The notes under the pieces: model-generated | Seen by the model: the letters and a program-made list of their open reading frames with translations, nothing else | The model's database searches: none | Told to the model about the DNA's origin: nothing | Shown: positions 38,491 to 42,263 of the stretch, in pieces | Numbering within the stretch: position 1 is the stretch's first letter | Layout: every line of letters begins with the position of its first letter | Program-made: the position numbers and the translations under genes | IMG/VR virus record: IMGVR_UViG_3300018910_000035 | Location: 1 to 42,263 of that record | Source of the DNA: a virus | Strand: one strand, 5' to 3' | DNA length: 42,263 nt

Positions 38491-39612
38491 GTGAGCGTCA
38501 TACCTTATGATTTGGTTGCGACAAAAATGAATTTTTGGTACACCGCTTTAAAAAACAATTGGCCTGGTCAGGCAGAAGATACTAGAAAAGAAGTTGAAAA
38601 AGAAATAGCTCAAATGGAAGAGAACCAAGACGTGCTTGTCTATTATAACTTATTGAAGTTTCGGCATAATCTTCAGTTTGATTACATGTACTCTGATCCA
38701 GGTGCGAATTTAGATGCACGCTTTGATGAATTTAAGAAAATTAGGGATCAGAATAATCTAGAAGGAATGTTGGAGTATTATTATCAATTCTTTGCAGGGA
38801 TGTACCATTTCAGACAAAAGGAATTGATACTAGCACTGAATTTTTATAGAAATGCTGAGAAACAACTTGATTCTTTTGAGTGCGACGAATTGGAGAAATC
38901 CGAATTTTATTTCAAAGCATCAGAAGTGTATTATCATATGAAACAAACGTTTTTTTCGATGAATTATGCCACCCGTGCATATAATATATACAAAAAATAT
39001 GACACATACGGAGAACGTAGAGTCCAATGTCAGTTCATTTTAACGGGGAATTTAATTGACAAAATGTATCCAGAAAAAGCATTAATCAATTTACATAAAG
39101 CGCTTGAGGAATCAAATGATATCGGTGCTGATCATTTAATTGGCTCATCGCATTTGAATCTTGGAATATGTTATAATCAGCTTGAAGAACTTGAAAAGTC
39201 ATCCAATCATCTCAAAAAAGCCCTGGAAGTGTATAAAGAGGGAAATCACAGCTTTATACCGAAAACTTTGTTTAACCTTGCCCATGTTAAAGCAAAGCAG
39301 GCTGAATGGAGAGCAGTCGATGACCTTTATTTTGAGGGGAAAGAATTGGCTGAAAAAAATCGCAACACATACGATCTTGCAAAACTTGAAATGCTAAAGG
39401 GGCTTTATTTGATTCATGATGTAGACTTAATCAGGGAGTCCTTTAAGTTCTTCAAAGACAATGGTCTGTATGCTGATATGGAAGACTATGGTGTCATCGC
39501 TGCAGAAGTTTTAGAGGGTAAAGAAAAAGTTCGCGATGCCTGTGAGTTCTACCGAATTGCATACGACGGAAGAAGACAAATTCAAAGGAGTGGGATTGTA
39601 GATGAAATCTAA
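38491..39612 (+). CDS. rap: Rap-family regulator (response regulator aspartate phosphatase)
   Basis: A 373-residue Rap protein. The N-terminal three-helix bundle (residues 1-70, IPYDLVATKMNFWYTAL, then EENQDVLVYYNLLKFRH) precedes TPR repeats to the end. Gln46 matches the position of the catalytic Gln47 of RapH, so Spo0F-phosphatase activity is possible. Other Raps bind ComA or, in ICEBs1, activate the element through ImmA. The overlapping phr gene encodes its inhibitory peptide. Present in a prophage with an ImmR/ImmA switch, so a role in induction is a strong possibility, not shown by sequence alone. GTG start behind AAAGGAAGAGG. Confidence 0.92.
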   Translation: MSVIPYDLVATKMNFWYTALKNNWPGQAEDTRKEVEKEIAQMEENQDVLVYYNLLKFRHNLQFDYMYSDPGANLDARFDEFKKIRDQNNLEGMLEYYYQFFAGMYHFRQKELILALNFYRNAEKQLDSFECDELEKSEFYFKASEVYYHMKQTFFSMNYATRAYNIYKKYDTYGERRVQCQFILTGNLIDKMYPEKALINLHKALEESNDIGADHLIGSSHLNLGICYNQLEELEKSSNHLKKALEVYKEGNHSFIPKTLFNLAHVKAKQAEWRAVDDLYFEGKELAEKNRNTYDLAKLEMLKGLYLIHDVDLIRESFKFFKDNGLYADMEDYGVIAAEVLEGKEKVRDACEFYRIAYDGRRQIQRSGIVDEI

Positions 39613-39721
39613 GTTATTGATTTGTGCCGTTCTTTTATTAAGTGCAGTTGGCGCGATTGGTTCCTCATACGTCCAAGCTGACTATGCTTCTTATAAAGTT
39701 GCGGAGAGGTTAGCATCCTAA
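39602..39721 (+). CDS. phr: Phr signalling pre-peptide
   Basis: A 39-residue secreted peptide precursor overlapping the end of rap by 11 bp, the normal rap-phr arrangement. MKSK is followed by a hydrophobic signal segment (LLICAVLLLSAVGAIG), a probable signal peptidase site after VQA, and the C-terminal YKVAERLAS. The mature pentapeptide is probably ERLAS, matching the E/S/D-R-x-x-x pattern of ERGMT, ERPVG and DRVGA. It would be reimported by Opp and inhibit the cognate Rap at high lysogen density. Confidence 0.88.
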   Translation: MKSKLLICAVLLLSAVGAIGSSYVQADYASYKVAERLAS

Positions 39722-39808
39722 TAACATAAATATTAAGTAGCTATTGAAGGAATAATTAATTTGATATACATTCAGTGCACGTTTCATCACATCAATGATA
39801 CAGAAGAA

Positions 39809-39836
39809 AAGCCCTTCACATTTTCCAGAAGGGCTT
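39809..39836. terminator. Bidirectional terminator between phr and the yolD-like gene
   Basis: AAGCCCTTC (39809-39817)/GAAGGGCTT (39828-39836), nine perfect pairs. It overlaps the stop codon of the leftward YolD-like gene. Short T-rich stretches on both sides. Confidence 0.75.
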
Positions 39837-40203
39837 ACTTTATTTCCACACCGACGACATCCTCAAATTTAATGAGATTGGTGTCTCCTTTAGAATCCAT
39901 GACATGGAAAGTTTTCTTCAACTGGTTTATGTAATTGATATGGCCCTCTATTTGAACGATCTCCCCGGTTTCGGGTCCGTTAAGCATTGGCAGCGGCTTA
40001 AATACAGAAAACTGAACTGAATTATTAAACTCCATTGCTTCACTTATGGCCATTTCCATATCTTCGATCTGAGATAGGTCAAGAACCGGCCTTTTTATTT
40101 TGTTCTGGTTGCTTTCTAATTCGCGGAGCAGGCTGACATGTTCGGGTAGCATCATGGCCGTCCATTTGATTGATCCTCGATCTTTTAAGTTGTCATCTTT
40201 CAT
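39835..40203 (-). CDS. YolD-like family protein
   Basis: A 122-residue protein with the YolD-like signature DRGSIKWTAMMLPEHVSLLRE near the N-terminus and FHVMDSKGDTNLIKFEDVVGVEI at the end. YolD-like proteins usually accompany a UvrX-type Y-family polymerase in Bacillus prophages; no such gene is present, so this one stands alone. ATG 40203 follows AAGGAG at 9 bases; the longer open frame to 40257 has no such site. Confidence 0.85.
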   Translation of the reverse strand: MKDDNLKDRGSIKWTAMMLPEHVSLLRELESNQNKIKRPVLDLSQIEDMEMAISEAMEFNNSVQFSVFKPLPMLNGPETGEIVQIEGHINYINQLKKTFHVMDSKGDTNLIKFEDVVGVEIK

Positions 40204-40292
40204 GGTGTTCATCTCCTTGAGATGATTATGAGAGAACGTTTGTTCTGTTTTCAACAAGAAATAAAACCCATCCTTTCGAATGGGGTCATTAT

Positions 40293-41102
40293 TTAATTTA
40301 AGAGTTGAGAATAATTTCTTTCACTGGTTACCATTTTTTCACCAGATCTTTTATAAGAGAATTTGGCTAAAGTTTCGTCTTCATCTATATAGGGTGCTTT
40401 CCAAAATACAGAAAGTTCACTAATACTTCTGTCTTCCTCAGCAAGGCGAGCAGCCAAATCTTCACTATACAGTTCAATCATCTTTTTTGTTGTTGCTGAT
40501 GAATTTTTAAGATCAAATGATAAGTGAACTAATGCAATGTATTGATCTTTTTTATCATTTCCCAAGTCTTGATTGACTTCAACGTCTTCAATAGAAACGT
40601 TCTTTAAATGTTCATTGACCAAACCTTCAATTTTATTTCTGATATAGCTTGTCTCATTCTCAGAAGATGAGTCATTTAATTCTGATTGATCACTTTTAGT
40701 AATTAACCCATATTCACTTTTGACACTTAATTTATCAGCAACAAAATGAAGGAATACAGCTGCATGACTTTCTAAGCCATCCTCTCCGTCGAAATCATAA
40801 TCTGTTGATGAGTCACCAATTTTTTTTTCAGATTTTGCTTTGCCCCCAACAATTTTTTTGACTTCATCATAAGTCATGCCTTCTTTTATTTTTTTATATT
40901 CTTCTGGAGTAATGGTGGCAACTGGTTCATTTTCGTACTTTAGAAAAAATTTATTAATTAGTGCTATTGAAAGTAAAGTAATAATACAAAAAAGAGCCAG
41001 TCGAAGTCCAGCTTTTCTTGTTTTACTTGGAATTAGCATTAATACACCTATTAGTGTTCCTATAATCATAAAAGCAGCAAATAATGAAATAAATAAAGCC
41101 AT
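40293..41102 (-). CDS. Membrane protein with DUF3862-like domain
   Basis: A 269-residue protein. Two N-terminal helices (LFISLFAAFMIIGTLIGVLM; LRLALFCIITLLSIALI) precede an extracytoplasmic domain. Residues 82-135 (TPEEYKKIKEGMTYDEVKKI, then SEKKIGDSSTDYDFDGEDGL) match the small BLIP-like DUF3862 fold. The C-terminal half (150-255) contains a second globular part. Often found as cargo in Bacillus. Function unknown. GGGGG precedes the ATG at 41102. Confidence 0.75.
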   Translation of the reverse strand: MALFISLFAAFMIIGTLIGVLMLIPSKTRKAGLRLALFCIITLLSIALINKFFLKYENEPVATITPEEYKKIKEGMTYDEVKKIVGGKAKSEKKIGDSSTDYDFDGEDGLESHAAVFLHFVADKLSVKSEYGLITKSDQSELNDSSSENETSYIRNKIEGLVNEHLKNVSIEDVEVNQDLGNDKKDQYIALVHLSFDLKNSSATTKKMIELYSEDLAARLAEEDRSISELSVFWKAPYIDEDETLAKFSYKRSGEKMVTSERNYSQLLN

Positions 41103-41350
41103 AATAACCCCCCATTTGTTTTAAAACGAACATTTACATTTTAAAACAAGTGAGGAGGGGAATCCAATAAACTTAATAACTATAAAGCAGAAGATAATTC
41201 TCATCTTATTTGTGGTAACAATTTGGTCACAAAAATCTAAAATTATTGTTTTAACACCATCTTTATGAATCCCTCAAAACGTTGATTTATCAGTGCTTTA
41301 ACTTAGTTTTCAATCTATTGATTTTAAGGTTAATAGACTCCCACCGTCTC

Positions 41351-41379
41351 CACCATACATATGATGGTGGTTTTTTTGT
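41351..41379 (+). terminator. Terminator hairpin upstream of the recombinase fragment
   Basis: CCACCAT (41351-41357)/ATGGTGG (41364-41370) with loop ACATATG overlap, followed by seven T. Confidence 0.75.
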
Positions 41380-41397
41380 TTTTTGGGGAGTTTTTTT

Positions 41398-41520
41398 TGT
41401 TTGTGTAAGGGCGGGAAACGGCTTAATGAACATATGAATGATACTGCGGAATACGTTGGGCTTGACGGCATCGGTCCTTATACCATGAGAAAAACGTTTG
41501 GTTACTGGAACTATAAAAAG
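41398..41520 (+). pseudogene. Fragment of a small tyrosine recombinase gene (relative of 7836-8378)
   Basis: In frame from about 41398 the DNA reads LCKGGKRLNEHMND then AEYVGLDGIG, TMRKTFGYWNYKK. This matches residues about 95-141 of the intact recombinase at 7836 (KSREGLN, AEYVGLDGIGTHTMRKTFGYWHYKK), with about nine codons missing after LN. It keeps Arg of the H-x-x-R motif but has Tyr in place of His. DNA identity over 41441-41519 is roughly 80 percent by eye. The upstream and downstream gene parts are gone. Confidence 0.8.
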
Positions 41521-41534
41521 CTTTATTGAAATAA
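41515..41534 (+). pseudogene. 3' end of a second endolysin gene, fused to the recombinase fragment
   Basis: In the other frame the bases read ALLK-stop, as at the end of the amidase at 35198 (EALLK). The identity runs on into the downstream terminator: AAGCTTTATTGAAATAATCA here and AAGCCTTATTGAAGTAATCA at 36261-36280, followed by AAAAAGGCCCT in both. The join with the recombinase fragment occurs at about 41515. Confidence 0.75.
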
Positions 41535-41536
41535 TC

Positions 41537-41562
41537 AAAAAGGCCCTCTTGAAAGAGGGCTT
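41537..41562. terminator. Terminator of the second immunity gene
   Basis: GCCCTC (41543-41548)/GAGGGC (41555-41560). On the minus strand it is followed by CTTTTTG, ending the leftward immunity-toxin transcript. It is the counterpart of the terminator at 36281. Confidence 0.8.
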
Positions 41563-41589
41563 AGTTTATAAATTCCAACTTTTTAATTG

Positions 41590-41934
41590 TTATTCATCAT
41601 CATCATTATCCATTTCCCATATTTTCTGACCGTCTGCTAAATATACTGCACTTGGTGGATCATCATAAAGGGAAATTTCAACCAAGGAGCTTTCCCCTTG
41701 CCTTAACCAGTCATATACACTGCCTTCGTTATTCGTAGGGTGGGATATAATGTTATTCACTCTAAAGGCAACTGCATAATATTCTGTGTAATTGATATCA
41801 TCATCTTCTAATCCATTATCTGTCTCGTAAAGTGTGTCTGGATTTCCGATAATTTTTAATCCATTTTTCCATTCTAATCGCAGTTCTCTACCACCATATT
41901 CATCTAATGTTTTTATTAATGAGTTATATTCCAT
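41590..41934 (-). CDS. Probable immunity protein of the Ntox50-type toxin
   Basis: A 114-residue acidic protein ([28 protein letters not shown] at the end), with residues 10-30 ([19 protein letters not shown]) beta-rich. It lies 17 bp downstream of the toxin end on the same strand, the normal immunity position. ATG 41934 has AAAAGGA 9 bases upstream, better than the TTG at 41943. Family not recognised; neutralising role inferred from gene order. Confidence 0.65.
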   Translation of the reverse strand: MEYNSLIKTLDEYGGRELRLEWKNGLKIIGNPDTLYETDNGLEDDDINYTEYYAVAFRVNNIISHPTNNEGSVYDWLRQGESSLVEISLYDDPPSAVYLADGQKIWEMDNDDDE

Positions 41935-41951
41935 GAGTATCAATCCTTTTC

Positions 41952-42263
41952 TTATGGTTCTAATGGTTTTGCAGGAACTATGTGAGCACCGTCTTTTGAA
42001 TAATGTATTGTTCCTCTGGTAGTTTCAATATATTTACCAGTTTTCATGTCATATGCTTTACCTATTTTTTGGCCGAAGTCAACAACTTCCCTTCCTTGGG
42101 AATTCTCCCGTGCCAGCATATTTATCAAGCAACTCTTGAGCTTTTTTATTATCCCCATAGAAGATACTCTTGGTTCTGCCATTTGCAACTTCTTGTTTGT
42201 AGTTTGGTGTTCCTGGAATATGTTTTTCTTGGGCTCCTGGTTTAACTTTTGCAGGGAAACCAT
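41952..42263 (-). pseudogene. C-terminal end of an Ntox50-type polymorphic toxin, frameshifted and cut by the window edge
   Basis: Reading leftward from the window edge, one frame gives KVKPGAQEKHIPGTPNYKQE, then KAQELLDKYAGTGEFPRK and stops. The next frame continues [34 protein letters not shown] to the stop at 41952. Together they make one polymorphic toxin type 50 domain. The frame changes at GGG (plus-strand CCC at 42089-42091): deleting one G would restore a continuous protein. The N-terminal delivery domain is outside the window. Confidence 0.8.

Larger units (their letters stand above)
41103..41589. other. Gap with prophage remnant between DUF3862-like and second immunity genes
   Basis: 487 bp without an intact gene. 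41103-41345 shows nothing recognisable. Then follow a terminator hairpin (41351), a recombinase gene fragment (41407-41514), an endolysin 3' end (41515-41534) and a terminator (41543). Confidence 0.7.

Noticed and set aside
1-42263. CRISPR arrays, tRNA genes, insertion sequences and an AimR-type arbitrium system
   Set aside because: Looked for on both strands while reading; no repeat-spacer array, no tRNA-like cloverleaf with a T-loop, no transposase and no AimR-like gene were recognised.

Overview
The window is almost entirely one temperate siphovirus prophage of the phi105/ICEBs1-like kind found in the Bacillus subtilis-licheniformis group. The host group is inferred from Bacillus-specific families: XtrA, ArpU, XkdX, XhlA, YolD-like, Rap-Phr and LXG proteins, with AAGGAGG ribosome sites throughout. 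It opens exactly at the stop codon of the integrase, so the left attachment site lies outside.

Layout. (1) 1-2.6 kb, lysogeny: integrase, ImmA-type protease and ImmR-type repressor run leftward. Two Cro-like genes run rightward from a promoter covered by TTAAGCGT/ACGCTTAA palindromes. (2) 2.6-4.5 kb, replication: a DnaD-like initiator with a possible iteron origin in its hinge, and a DnaC-like helicase loader. (3) 4.5-8.4 kb, small early genes, XtrA, the ArpU-type late regulator and a small second tyrosine recombinase. (4) 8.4-11.9 kb, an AT-rich accessory island: a Panacea (DUF4065) antitoxin with an unrecognised partner, then two membrane-protein cassettes sharing a leader that contains a Spo0A-box-like TGTCGAA, each followed by a foldable RNA. 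(5) 12-30 kb, HNH endonuclease, terminase, HK97-type head and siphovirus tail genes. The large terminase gene is split by a group I intron carrying a GIY-YIG endonuclease, and the tail chaperone gene carries a -1 frameshift signal. (6) 30-36.3 kb, tail spike, baseplate/fibre, XkdX, XhlA, holin and amidase endolysin. (7) 36.3-41.1 kb, lysogenic cargo: LXG toxin with immunity gene (leftward), Rap-Phr quorum cassette, YolD-like protein and a DUF3862-like membrane protein.

(8) 41.4-42.3 kb looks like the scar of a second, related prophage. A fragment of an ArpU-linked recombinase gene is joined directly to the last codons and terminator of an endolysin gene, followed by another immunity gene and a frameshifted Ntox50-type toxin end. 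This repeats the order endolysin-terminator-immunity-toxin seen at 36 kb.

The strongest observations are these. The terL intron sits exactly between the Asp and Glu codons of Walker B, and P1, P2, P3, P4, P6, P8 and P9 can be paired by eye. Its endonuclease start site appears hidden in a hairpin. The tail chaperone has a TTTTTTA slippery heptamer. A Rap-Phr cassette coexists with an ImmR/ImmA switch, which suggests peptide-controlled induction as in ICEBs1. The twin membrane-protein cassettes have no function I recognise. All functions were assigned by reading motifs; no database search was possible.
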